Shown here: positions 1 to 7,422 of the stretch, one piece after another
How the letters are laid out: each line of letters begins with the position of its first letter
Position numbering within the stretch: the stretch's first letter is position 1
NCBI RefSeq assembly: GCF_008254045.1
Contig: NZ_CP042425.1
Span: forward strand, 7,268,163 to 7,332,162
Source: Limnoglobus roseus
Lineage (GTDB): Bacteria; Planctomycetota; Planctomycetia; Gemmatales; Gemmataceae
DNA length: 64,000 bases
Reading direction: 5' to 3'
Notes under the pieces: model-generated
Database searches by the model: none
Told to the model about the DNA's origin: nothing
Seen by the model: the letters and a program-made list of their open reading frames with translations, nothing else
Position numbers and translations under genes: made by a program

Positions 1-33
1 AGGAGCAACCGCCTTGAAGCGGCCGAAATGTAA
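1..33 (+). CDS. 3' end of an unidentified gene (partial)
   Basis: The first reading frame is open from the window edge and gives RSNRLEAAEM before a TAA at 31-33. Only ten codons are visible, so neither identity nor reality can be judged. It would belong to the element left of the integrase. Confidence 0.2.
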   Translation, partial: RSNRLEAAEM

Positions 34-69
34 ATAACGGGGTTAGGCCTCGTCCAGCTGGGCGCTGGA

Positions 70-216
70 ATGCACATCCCGAAGACATTTAGCCCGGCTG
101 AATTGTTGGCGGCGGTTGAATGGGTGATGGGTAGGATTGGAGACTATCCGTTTTGGAAGAGGTGGTCAGGTATAGGTCGATCCGCTGACACTTACGGCAT
201 GCTTAGGTGGAATTGA
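70..216 (+). CDS. Small hypothetical protein (48 aa)
   Basis: ATG at 70 opens a 48-residue frame starting MHIPKTFSPAELL and ending MLRWN before TGA at 214-216. It is rich in aromatic residues (VEWVMG, DYPFWKRW). No strong ribosome binding site precedes it and I recognise no family. It lies on the far side of the integrase from tRNA-Phe, where cargo of a tRNA-integrated element would be expected. It may be spurious. Confidence 0.25.
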   Translation: MHIPKTFSPAELLAAVEWVMGRIGDYPFWKRWSGIGRSADTYGMLRWN

Positions 217-254
217 AGAGAGCGGAGGGCAGTAACCCACCCCCCTAGCAGACA

Positions 255-356
255 TCACTCGTTATCCTGCTTCTTCCAAACGTTCCACAAGGTCAAGCCC
301 TGAAAGACCGCTGAAATCGCTTTCAAAACGAGGTCCGCCACGTAGTAGGCTTCCAT
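255..356 (-). CDS. Very small predicted membrane-associated protein (33 aa)
   Basis: A 33-residue frame runs from an ATG at 356 to TGA at 255-257. An AAGGAG Shine-Dalgarno sequence lies about seven bases upstream, the strongest reason to believe it and to prefer this start over the longer upstream frame. The peptide begins MEAYYVADLVLKAISAVF, has a hydrophobic/amphipathic stretch of about 20 residues, and ends with a charged KKQDNE tail. This could be a one-helix membrane peptide such as a phage-type or toxin-like small protein. That role is inference; no family is recognised. Confidence 0.45.
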   Translation of the reverse strand: MEAYYVADLVLKAISAVFQGLTLWNVWKKQDNE

Positions 357-631
357 CTCACACTCCTTTCCTCCCGCAAAGCCCTCTCCCCGACCGTGGG
401 ATCGTCGGAAGGGAGGCTGCCACTCGGCAACCCGCCCGAGGCCACGCAACTGGCCCCCGGTGGATTGCCGAGCGTCGAAAGGCGTTAGTGATTGTTGGTA
501 CGGCGTTACCGCCGAACTCGCCTAACCACCCCGAGCTGGGGTAGTATTCGTCTGCTGAACAAGAGTGTACCAAGCCGGGAATTGGCGGCCAGAGAAATTG
601 TTCGAAAGTCGGTGCGAGCGGTCGGTAAGAA

Positions 632-796
632 TTGCTGGACATCGGTGAACAACTCTACGAACCTCGCGGGCAATCCAAGCTGGCAGGGGCGTTATCTATC
701 TCCACCCGCACGATCCGCTACTGGCTGGCCGGGAAACGAAAAATCCGCCCGGTGATCGCCAAGCGGATTCACAGCTTGAAGTCAAAAGTTGACTAA
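632..796 (+). CDS. Small helix-turn-helix DNA-binding protein, possibly truncated
   Basis: This frame encodes about 54 residues with a clear helix-turn-helix signature: QSKLAGALSISTRTIRYWLA followed by GKRKIRPVIAKRI. This resembles Cro/YdaS-type or Xre-type repressors of mobile elements. A stop lies just upstream (TAA 626-628), so the only starts are TTG at 632 or CTG at 635, neither with a good ribosome binding site. The gene may have lost its 5' end. It converges on the integrase and overlaps its last codons by four bases, so it may be the element's regulator. Confidence 0.5.
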   Translation: MLDIGEQLYEPRGQSKLAGALSISTRTIRYWLAGKRKIRPVIAKRIHSLKSKVD

Positions 797-1998
797 GACG
801 CTTTCTCGACCGTCGAGTTGACCGCGGCCAGCAGGTGCTCGCCGTCGGTCGAGAGACTTTCATAATGGCGGCAGAGCATGGAGGCGTCACGATGCCCAAG
901 CAACGTCGCCACGGTAATCGGGTCGTGCCCCTCCTTCAGCTTCCGGGTCGCGAAAAGATGCCTTAAATCATAGAGCGCAAACCGTTGCTTCCCCTTCCGC
1001 GCCAGCGCAGCTCGCTCCTTCCTTCGATCAATCACCGCCTTCTGATGAGCCGCCCGCGCCTCGGCGAGCTTGGCCGGGCCCTTGTACCGACGGCGGTCGA
1101 AGCGCGGCAGAGGAGGGATCGTTTCGATTGCCCCCGACATTTTCACGAGCAGCCGCTGGAAGCGTGAGACGACCGCCTGGGCCCGCCACGGGTTGCCGTC
1201 GATGTTGCGGAACAGTTTCCCCGTCGGGCGGATGGACCTCAACTTCGCGAGACTTTCCTCGGCGGCGGTGGTCAGGTAAATGACCCGCCAGCGGCGCTTG
1301 CCCTTCGCCTCGGCGGGCGGGATTTCGATCCGGTGCTTGTCCAGGTGGACGTGCCGGGCCTCGATCAGGCGAGCCTCCTGGGGCCGCACACCCACCTCGT
1401 AGGCGAAGATCAGCAAGTCGCGGAAGGCCGCGTCTTTCACGAAGCCGAGCAACCGGGTGAAGTCGGCGGCCGTGACCGTGCTCTCGCGCTTCGTGGCCTG
1501 GGGCTTCTCCACGCCGTTGACCGGGTTCTTGTCGAGGTAGCCGAGCTTCACCGCCCAGTTGAACGGACGCAGCACGGCGACGATGGCACCCCGGCGTTGG
1601 TTCGCTCCCCACTTGGCGTGAGCCGGGCTATCGACCCAGTCTTGCAGGTGGTGCGGTTTCAGGTCGGTCGGCAGGAGCGTCTTGGCCGAGGGCTTGAGCG
1701 ACTTGCAGAAGCTTTGCAGGTGCTCGGTGTACCACTCCAGGGAGCGGCCGGCACGGTGCTTCTCGGTCCAGGAGAGGAACTTGTCGAGGAGTTCCGCGAC
1801 CGAGAGTTCGGTAGATTTCTTTTCGCGCGAAACGGGCGATGGCCGGGGAGCCGCCATCACGCGATAGAATTCGGCCCACGCTGCTTTCTCGGTAACAGCG
1901 TTTTTAGGACCGGGGGTGAGCTTGATTTGCTGCTTGCCGACCTGGACGTACCAGGCGTTGCGGGCGGAACGAAAAAAGGGTTTTGGCGAGTGGGACAT
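793..1998 (-). CDS. Tyrosine recombinase / phage-type integrase
   Basis: A 401-residue site-specific recombinase expected to catalyse integration and excision of a mobile element at the adjacent tRNA-Phe. The N-terminal ~60 residues look like an arm-binding domain, residues ~65-170 like the SAM-like core-binding domain, and the rest is the catalytic domain. Catalytic residues are visible: the first Arg in GVRPQEARL, the second box LYDLRHLFATRKL (the usual first His is Tyr), His in LLGHRD, and the nucleophile Tyr in CRHYESL. It reads away from the tRNA and starts about 97 bp from the tRNA 3' end, the classic layout for a tRNA-integrated element extending leftward out of the window. It appears intact. 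Confidence 0.93.
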   Translation of the reverse strand: MSHSPKPFFRSARNAWYVQVGKQQIKLTPGPKNAVTEKAAWAEFYRVMAAPRPSPVSREKKSTELSVAELLDKFLSWTEKHRAGRSLEWYTEHLQSFCKSLKPSAKTLLPTDLKPHHLQDWVDSPAHAKWGANQRRGAIVAVLRPFNWAVKLGYLDKNPVNGVEKPQATKRESTVTAADFTRLLGFVKDAAFRDLLIFAYEVGVRPQEARLIEARHVHLDKHRIEIPPAEAKGKRRWRVIYLTTAAEESLAKLRSIRPTGKLFRNIDGNPWRAQAVVSRFQRLLVKMSGAIETIPPLPRFDRRRYKGPAKLAEARAAHQKAVIDRRKERAALARKGKQRFALYDLRHLFATRKLKEGHDPITVATLLGHRDASMLCRHYESLSTDGEHLLAAVNSTVEKAS

Positions 1999-2094
1999 GG
2001 CAGTAACCGCTCCGAGGAGCCGAGGTCTCTGCCACCATTCTCTGCCACGGCGGCAGAGAACATGTGTCCGTTCGTCAAAACCCTTGTTTTCTAG

Positions 2095-2167
2095 TGGTCA
2101 CTCCCGGGATTGAACCGGGGACCTAGCGATTTTCAGTCGCTCGCTCTACCAGCTGAGCTAAGTGACC
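2095..2167 (-). tRNA. tRNA-Phe (GAA)
   Basis: A 73-nt cloverleaf on the minus strand. The acceptor stem pairs 2161-2167 with 2096-2102, discriminator A is at 2095, and the anticodon loop CTGAAAA gives anticodon GAA. The T arm contains GGTTCAATCC. CCA is not encoded. Its 3' half is the likely attachment site of the neighbouring integrase, and a diverged copy of this 3' half lies at 12385-12429 in the opposite orientation. Confidence 0.95.
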
Positions 2168-2360
2168 CAACACCGATGTTTTACTAGAAATCCCCCGGCC
2201 GGCAAGCCTACGTTTTCAGGCCTAAAAGACGGGGGCGACGCTCGGGCAACTAATCGGTTCCGGCACCTCTGGAGCGAAGTTGCGGCCCCCACAGTGTAGC
2301 GCAAAATGGTACGGTTTTCAATGGGTAGGGTCCCGCGTAGGGTCCCGTAGGGTCCCAGCG

Positions 2361-2846
2361 TCAGACGGGGTTCAACCGGGCGAATTCTCCGGCCAGAGGA
2401 AGGATCGCGGCGTTGTACGCCTTGGCGGCCACGATCTCGTCCGCGAAGTAGCCGACGAAGTGTGCCTTGCCGTTGCACCGGAAGGCGACGACCCACTTCC
2501 CCTTCGCCGCACTCCACGACACCCCCTTGTACTGTGAGCTGCCGCCGCGTGCGGACGTGTTCTGCTGGTTCATCGCCTGTGTCGCCAGACGGAGGTTGTG
2601 ACGGGAATTGTTCAGCCCGTTGCCGTCGATGTGATCCACTTCGGAACCAGGAGAAGCGTTCAGGATCAGGCGGTGCATCTTCACCCCGATCTGCTGACGG
2701 GCACCAGGAGGCCGGTAGTTGGCGACGACGTAGTAACGGCCGCTGTTGTGCTTCTTCGCCTGCCAAGTGTACTTCGCCAGACCGAGTGTTTCCCAGTCCT
2801 CCTCATCCACCGTTGCCTTGAAGCCGCTCTGAAGTTCGATCTGCAC
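2361..2846 (-). CDS. HNH endonuclease with AP2 DNA-binding domain
   Basis: A 161-residue freestanding homing-type endonuclease. Residues ~55-95 carry the HNH_3 core (KMHRLIL, EVDHIDGNGLNNSRHNLR) and residues ~103-155 form an AP2/ERF-like DNA-binding domain (SQYKGVSW, GKWVVAF, EIVAAKAYN). The start is a GTG at 2846 with only a weak GGCGGG upstream; length and domain order match the family. Such genes spread as selfish elements in phages and genomic islands, which fits its place beside the tRNA-Phe island. It is not inserted in a visible host gene. Confidence 0.88.
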   Translation of the reverse strand: MQIELQSGFKATVDEEDWETLGLAKYTWQAKKHNSGRYYVVANYRPPGARQQIGVKMHRLILNASPGSEVDHIDGNGLNNSRHNLRLATQAMNQQNTSARGGSSQYKGVSWSAAKGKWVVAFRCNGKAHFVGYFADEIVAAKAYNAAILPLAGEFARLNPV

Positions 2847-3028
2847 CCGCCGACGCTAGCGCGGGTTTGAACCTCGTGCAAGCACTTCTTGACCGAGTCG
2901 GACAGCGACCGCCCCTCGACTGTTGCAAGCCGCCGCTTAGGCCGCCCGAACAGCTTGCCTATTTTGACGTGCTGAATCAGAAAACCCACGCAATCGCGCA
3001 AGTCAGACAATTGATCCTCTACCGACAT
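2847..3028 (-). CDS. Possible truncated small gene upstream of the HNH endonuclease
   Basis: From an ATG at 3028 the minus strand reads MSVEDQLSDLRDCVGFLIQH and continues with a basic segment (GRPKRRL) and LSDSVKKCLHEVQTRA, then runs into the endonuclease gene in another frame. It looks more like a protein than its surroundings, but the frame past 2846 is overlapped by the endonuclease, so at most the first ~60 residues are meaningful. It may be a gene cut off when the endonuclease arrived. Its start is only 27 bp from the divergent gene at 3056. Confidence 0.3.
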
Positions 3029-3055
3029 TGCGTTAGGCTGAGAACGGAGTCGAAA

Positions 3056-4180
3056 ATGGCCTCTGTACAGAAGTACAGGGCGTACTTCGTCGGTAACTCT
3101 CTCATGAGCAGTTCGGATTTACCAGAGCAGGACCTGTTCGAGCGGATCAAGGGGAAGGTGAACAAAGAGCCGATCCGGCAGCTCCTCTTGGAATACAAAG
3201 AGCAGCACAAGGACATCCTGACGGGCGGCACTCAGGAGGAGCTGGTCGATCAACTGAAGTCAGCCGAACTGGCTGGGCAAATACCCCGCAGCAGGTTATT
3301 CGGCCTGCTTCAGGAGTTCGAGGAGAACGGCAACCAATCCCTGCTCTACTATTCACCAGCCACGGCCGCAATCAGGGAGCTGTGCCGATCACCCGAGGAG
3401 GTTGCCAAACTCCTGTTTGGGGCTGACTGGCGGAAGACGCAAGGTTTTCCCAAACTTGCCCGCCTGAGCGGCGGGTGGGAAGTGGTGGATTTCCGGACAA
3501 ACATCCCCGGTAAGCCGACCGACTGGTTGATGAAAATTTACACCTACCAAGAGACCAAGGTTCAGGTGCGGGAGTTGCAGGCGGTCGAGGCGAACACGAC
3601 GGGGCTGGGCTTGCGGGCAAACGAGTATGTGGTCATTTACGAAAAACGTGTCACGGAATCGGTCTGTCTGGCAAGGTGGAATGACCATCCGCGCGACGGC
3701 CTGCTCGAACTCCGAGTCGAGCACTCTGGTCGGAAGGACCGCTTCGAGTTGGACGTGAACTCGATCTGGAATCGTCTCCAGAAGGCGTTTGTGTGGGCCG
3801 ACTTTCAAGCGTGGGAACTTGGCCGAGCCTTGGAGCAGATGCTTCGTGAGTGCGAGACGAACAATGACCTCTACCTTTTGGGGCTGGCTCACCTCGTGGA
3901 TTCGGGTGAGGGTGGCGTCCGGTATGTCCCGTACACCGAGAAGGACAGCATTGACGCGGCCCCGATTCGACTCCAAACGATCCGGCAGATTCTTGAGGAC
4001 GGTGGGCGGTGTTCGGGCCTAGCAATGACGTGGTTACCAAAAGGATCCGGCGGCGTTCTCGAAGACAAGTTGAGGACCTACGCGGGGTCTCGACAAACAA
4101 ACCAGCTAGTTATTTCTGCTCAAGCGAATGCTCGGGCGGTGGATTATGTTACGGATAAACTTCGATTCTTTGCGGGATAG
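3056..4180 (+). CDS. Unrecognised 374-aa protein, first gene of an overlapping cassette
   Basis: I recognise no family. The start is the ATG at 3056, preceded by ACGGAG at 8-nt spacing; the frame stays open upstream to 2867, but that part looks non-coding. The first ~110 residues are charged and helical (LFERIKGKVNKEPIRQLLLE, QEELVDQLKSAELAGQIP). The middle (~120-260) is mixed alpha/beta with several Trp (WRKTQGFPKL, GGWEVVDF, PTDWLMKIYTY). The C-terminal third is helical (FVWADFQAWELGRALEQML). There is no signal peptide, membrane segment or obvious catalytic motif. It overlaps the next gene by about 35 bp, so the two are probably co-translated. It lies on the accessory side of tRNA-Phe. Confidence 0.75.
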   Translation: MASVQKYRAYFVGNSLMSSSDLPEQDLFERIKGKVNKEPIRQLLLEYKEQHKDILTGGTQEELVDQLKSAELAGQIPRSRLFGLLQEFEENGNQSLLYYSPATAAIRELCRSPEEVAKLLFGADWRKTQGFPKLARLSGGWEVVDFRTNIPGKPTDWLMKIYTYQETKVQVRELQAVEANTTGLGLRANEYVVIYEKRVTESVCLARWNDHPRDGLLELRVEHSGRKDRFELDVNSIWNRLQKAFVWADFQAWELGRALEQMLRECETNNDLYLLGLAHLVDSGEGGVRYVPYTEKDSIDAAPIRLQTIRQILEDGGRCSGLAMTWLPKGSGGVLEDKLRTYAGSRQTNQLVISAQANARAVDYVTDKLRFFAG

Positions 4181-4517
4181 TCACCCCGAGTACTCGGACG
4201 CCTGGTCCGGTCTCGAACGGTGGCTTAGCAAGAACTCGCAAAAAGAGTTTGTCGAGTTGTCGGTGTTGCTGCGCGCGCTGCCACGGGTCAACCGCGCTGA
4301 ACTGATCGTGGCTCTCCAGCTTCTTGTTGACAACGGGATGATGGAGATCACTTACCGGCTGAAGGCCCCAGAAGGACACCTGCTGGAAGGGGAGTTTGAA
4401 GAGCCGGACCTGGTTCCTGACAAGCTCATGGACCGAGACTACAGTGGGTATGTCCTCAAAAAGGACGGCACGGTGGTAAGCGGGTATCGGTGGGAGACCT
4501 CCGGTGCCACTGCGTAA
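4146..4517 (+). CDS. Unrecognised small protein, second gene of the cassette (possible winged helix)
   Basis: About 123 residues from ATG 4146 (an in-frame ATG at 4128 would add six). The centre looks like a small helical DNA- or protein-binding fold: EFVELSVLLRALPRVNRAEL followed by IVALQLLVDNGMMEITYRL, a helix-helix-strand pattern typical of winged-helix domains. The C-terminus is acidic then polar (LEGEFEEPDLVPDKLMDRDY). It overlaps both neighbours, which marks a tightly coupled operon. The winged-helix suggestion is inference from pattern only. Confidence 0.7.
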   Translation: MLRINFDSLRDSHPEYSDAWSGLERWLSKNSQKEFVELSVLLRALPRVNRAELIVALQLLVDNGMMEITYRLKAPEGHLLEGEFEEPDLVPDKLMDRDYSGYVLKKDGTVVSGYRWETSGATA

Positions 4518-4986
4518 ACAGGATGTCCCAGTAGAGGTTTGCGAGGTGCTGTTGGAGTTCTACCAGCGGCTCCGACTGAGTCCGAGCGCCACCTCTGAAA
4601 CCAAGTTGGTTTGGTATGAAGAAGTGAAGGCAAAGTTGTCGAAGCGTGGCCGGCAACTGGCATGGGCGTTTGTTGAAGGAAGCGTTACCGTAAATCAAAT
4701 CACCCAAAACTTCAGCGGAGAAAACACCGTGTCACAGAATAACGCTCCCGGCGGAACGAATGTCACACAGACTGCCGGTGGGAACATGACTGGCGTCAAC
4801 GCTACCGGCGAACAGAAAATCCGAGACATTACGATCTACTCCCAGGACTTGGATCAAGCAGGCGCTTCGATCAATGCGGCCCTCAAAACGGCTCTCCTTG
4901 AGGCCCGAAACGCGATCACCAAGGCTGACATTGATCCGTCGATTATAGTGGACCCCATTTGCGAGACCAAAAACCGACGAATTTAA
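4504..4986 (+). CDS. Third cassette protein with Asn/Gln/Gly/Thr-rich repeat segment; 3' end rewritten by an IS
   Basis: 160 residues. An N-terminal helical part (VCEVLLEFYQRLRLSP, KLVWYEEVKAKLSKRGRQLA) leads into a beta-type repeat with alternating polar motifs (VNQITQNFSGENTVSQN, GGTNVTQTAGGNMTGVN), then a helix (ALKTALLEARNAITKAD). Such polar repeat linkers sit between modules in many bacterial conflict and STAND-associated proteins, but that parallel is inference. The IS3 element at 4948-6177 inserted after codon 148. Removing it with one TATA target copy restores a 152-residue frame ending in HIMA and a TAA at 6194-6196. The present protein instead ends in twelve IS-encoded residues, so it may still work. 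Confidence 0.7.
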   Translation: MPLRKQDVPVEVCEVLLEFYQRLRLSPSATSETKLVWYEEVKAKLSKRGRQLAWAFVEGSVTVNQITQNFSGENTVSQNNAPGGTNVTQTAGGNMTGVNATGEQKIRDITIYSQDLDQAGASINAALKTALLEARNAITKADIDPSIIVDPICETKNRRI

Positions 4987-4987
4987 G

Positions 4988-5855
4988 CTACTCCTTCGCC
5001 GGCTCTTTTGACCGTCCGGCCCGGTACACCTCGGCCGGGGTCTTGTACCCCAGTGACTGGTGCAAGCGGGCCTCGTTGTAGAAGGTGAAGTACGCCTTCA
5101 ACCCCCGCTCCAACTCGGTCACCGTCTCGTATCCCCGCAGGAACACGTCCTCGTACTTCACCGTCCGCCACAGCCGCTCGACGAACACGTTGTCCAGGCA
5201 CCGCCCCCGGCCGTCCATGCTCACCCGCGCCCCGGCCGCCTCCACCCGCTCGACCCACGCCCCGGCCGTGAACTGCACCCCTTGATCGGTGTTGAACACC
5301 TCCGGGGTGCCGGCCGCCAACGCCTCGTCCAGCATGTCCCGGCAGAACGCCCCGTCGAGCGTGTTCGACAACCGCCAGGCCACCACGTACCGGCTGTACC
5401 AGTCGATGGTGGCGGCCAAGTACATGAACCCGCCGGGCAGCGGCAGGTATGTAATGTCGGCACTCCACACCTGCCCGACGCGGTCGATCGGCACGCCGCG
5501 GAGGAGGTACGGGTACACCGGGTGGCCCCGCCCGGCCGACAGCTTCGGCTTCGGGTGGATGGCTTCCAGGCCCATGACCCGGAGCAACCGCTGGACCCGC
5601 TTGCGGTTCGCCGGGTGGCCGTTGCGGGCCAGCCACCGGGCGATCCGCCGGCTGCCGTAGAACGGGCAGGCCGTGTACTGCTCGTCGATCCGCCGCATGA
5701 GGGCCAGGTTGTCGGCCGACTCCTCGGCCGGCCCCCGGTAGTACGTGGCCCGGCCGAGCCCGACCAGTTGGCACTGCCGACGGACGCTCAGGTCGGCGTG
5801 CCCGGGGTCGATCAGCGGCCGCAGGTCGTCAACCGAACGTCGCAGCTTTTTTTTT
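4988..5855 (-). CDS. IS3-family transposase OrfB (DDE integrase), needs slippage for full length
   Basis: The catalytic part of the transposase. An HTH_21 region (CPFYGSRRIARWLARNG) is followed by the rve DDE core: WSADITYLPLPGG, FNTDQGVQF and DNVFVERLWRTVKYEDV give the three acidic residues. The C-terminus is YNEARLHQSLGYKTPAEVY. The first ATG, at 5698, would drop the N-terminal ~50 residues, and upstream the frame closes with TGA at the start of the A9 run. Full OrfAB therefore requires slippage on A9; relative to OrfA the frame is +1 (or -2), not the -1 usual in IS3 elements. Confidence 0.88.
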
Positions 5856-6125
5856 CACCCAGTCGAGCTCGACCTTGAGCCGGCCGATCTGCTCGTACAG
5901 CGCGGGTGTCTGGTCGTCGCCGGGGGCGACCGCCTTCGCTCCGGCGGCGAACACGGCCTCGGCCCCGGCCAGGAGTTGCTTCTTCCACCCGTGGATGAGG
6001 GTCGGGTGGACGCCGAAGTGGGCGGCCAACTCGTTGACCGTCTTGTCGCCCTTCACCGCGGCCAGAGCGACCTGGGCTTTGAACGCCGCCGTGTGGGTCT
6101 TCCGCTTCGCCGTCATCAGGACCAC
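5829..6125 (-). CDS. IS3-family transposase OrfA
   Basis: A 98-residue helix-turn-helix protein that recognises the IS ends (KTHTAAFKAQVALAAVKGDK, NELAAHFGVHPTLIHGWKKQ) followed by a leucine-zipper-like helix (ALYEQIGRLKVELDWVKKK). It ends at TGA 5829-5831, just past a run of nine A on the coding strand at 5847-5855. That run is the expected slippage site joining OrfA to OrfB. Confidence 0.92.
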   Translation of the reverse strand: MVLMTAKRKTHTAAFKAQVALAAVKGDKTVNELAAHFGVHPTLIHGWKKQLLAGAEAVFAAGAKAVAPGDDQTPALYEQIGRLKVELDWVKKKAATFG

Positions 6126-6225
6126 CTCCGAGGGCCGCCAGAGTAGCTTACCTGGCGGTCTCAGTTTCGGGGTCCACTATACATATCATGGCTTAATCGG
6201 CTCAGTCAACAAGCAAGGAGGCGAT

Positions 6226-6834
6226 ATGCGATACCTAAATGTCTTCACTGACAAGACGGGCGAATTCTACGGCGACGAGACCGGCAGCCGTGAAAAGGCT
6301 TTCTGGGAAATCGTCGAGCACACGATGGACCGCTCGTACACCTACGTCTGCACGCTGACGGATGGCGAGAAGGTCGACTTCACTGCCGAGCTGGAAGAGA
6401 TCAAAGACCAGCGTGAATGGCAGGCACGAGAGGACGCGAAGTACGGCACGGCCCTCGCCGTCGAAGTGTTGCCGGGCCAAGCCCACGACGCCCCGCGGTT
6501 GGAGCCGCTGCTTGACGCCACCATCGCTCGCGTGCCGCACTTCGACGAGGCGGTGTGCGACAAGGGGTTCGATGGGGACGACCAGCGGCAGGCGTGCGTC
6601 GACCGGGACGTGTTCCCGAACATTCCCAGCCGGAGCAACCGGGTCGAGCCCCAGCCGTTCCTGCCGGACGGGTATCGAGAGCGGAACAAGGTGGAGCGGC
6701 TGTTCGGCAAGGCCAAGCAGTTCCGCCGGTTCGCCACCCGGTACGAGAAGCGGAAGACGATGTTCCTCGGTGTGGTCCATTTGGTGTTCGGCGTCCTGCG
6801 ACTACGGCGACTCAGGAACATCAACACGGCCTAA
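6226..6834 (+). pseudogene. Chimeric ORF: small hypothetical gene fused in frame to an IS5-like transposase 3' part
   Basis: AAGGAGG at 6215-6221 and ATG at 6226 begin a small acidic protein (MRYLNVFTDKTGEFYGDETG, then WEIVEHTMDRSYTYVCTLTD), about 72 residues. It was probably the fourth gene of the cassette at 3056-4986. The frame then passes without a stop into the C-terminal half of an IS5-group DDE transposase (DKGFDGDDQR, RERNKVERLFGKAKQFRRF). That half lacks its own N-terminus and left end. The fusion is probably a by-product of a truncated IS, though it is translatable from a strong ribosome binding site. Confidence 0.75.
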
Positions 6835-6838
6835 TCCC

Positions 6839-7144
6839 GGAGATATCATCATCAGTATTCTGAAGAAGGGCGACACACCAGAGTCTGACGCCCGAGACCA
6901 ATGTCGATTCGCATTGGACAAAATGAGGACGCTGGATAAGGTTGAAAAGAGGATGCTGCCGTTAACTGAGAAGGGCCTGTCTTTCGTTTCGAAGACTTAC
7001 CAATCGCACCCGGATCTCACGAAAAAGGTGTCGAAGATTCTCACTGCAGGTCAGGACTTTAAGACGACAAAGCAGAATTACGATCAACTGTGCAAGAAAG
7101 GGATCGCCTTCGCCCTGCAGAAATATCCCGATCTGATGAAATAA
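6839..7144 (+). pseudogene. 3' fragment of an unrecognised gene behind the IS5-like remnant
   Basis: The frame reads GDIIISILKKGDTPESDARD and continues for about 101 residues to KYPDLMK before TAA. It is Lys-rich and helical (KKVSKILTAGQDFKTTKQNY). There is no start codon in a sensible place; the 5' end is cut by the IS5-like fragment. Lower GC than its neighbours suggests acquired DNA. The stop overlaps the next ATG (TAATG), so the two were probably one operon. Confidence 0.5.
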
Positions 7145-7317
7145 TGCACGAGATTGAACGAATGAAAGAGTTGCTGCTCGGTCTGAAAAGGCAACTCTCT
7201 CCACTCGATTGGGCGCATCCGATGATGTGGCCGTTTTTTGGCGCCGCCGCCCTACACGCTTGCCTTGCGGCGACGAACGCGATCCGGGGTAGTGGCCCCG
7301 GTCGAGGGATTCGATAA
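7144..7317 (+). CDS. Small hypothetical protein, end altered by a repeat element
   Basis: 57 residues beginning MHEIERMKELLLGLKRQLSP with a hydrophobic segment (MMWPFFGAAALHACLAA). Its ATG overlaps the stop of the preceding fragment. The last residues (SGPGRGIR) fall inside the terminal inverted repeat beginning at 7288, so the natural C-terminus was probably replaced. Function unknown. Confidence 0.35.
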   Translation: MHEIERMKELLLGLKRQLSPLDWAHPMMWPFFGAAALHACLAATNAIRGSGPGRGIR

Positions 7318-7389
7318 TCGTAATTTTTTAATAGGAAAAGTCTTGCGAAGTCATTGTACCTGATTTCTCCCGCGGGCGGGGCCACTACC
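7288..7389. repeat. MITE-like element with 13-bp terminal inverted repeats
   Basis: GGTAGTGGCCCCG at 7288-7300 is matched exactly by its reverse complement at 7377-7389. The 76 bp between are AT-rich (contains aattttttaatagg) and non-coding. This is the form of a miniature inverted-repeat element or two abutting IS ends. No target duplication is obvious. Confidence 0.5.
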
Positions 7390-7422
7390 GCGACGCGGGT
7401 AGTTGCGGCAGACAACTTCCTC

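Larger units (their letters stand above)
4948..6177 (-). mobile_element. IS3-family insertion sequence (complete, 1230 bp)
   Basis: Imperfect terminal inverted repeats begin GTGGACCCC at 4948 and end GGGGTCCAC at 6177, with matching GAGACC blocks inside. It is flanked by a 4-bp TATA duplication (4944-4947 and 6178-6181). It carries orfA and orfB on the minus strand. The intact ends and target duplication indicate a fairly recent insertion. Confidence 0.9.

Noticed and set aside
358..642. 94-residue minus-strand frame upstream of the small peptide
   Set aside because: No ribosome binding site, random-looking composition, and it overlaps the better-supported HTH frame on the other strand.
5060..5878. 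Long plus-strand frame opposite the IS3 OrfB
   Set aside because: Pro/Arg/His-rich antisense shadow of a high-GC transposase; no start signal or recognisable motif.
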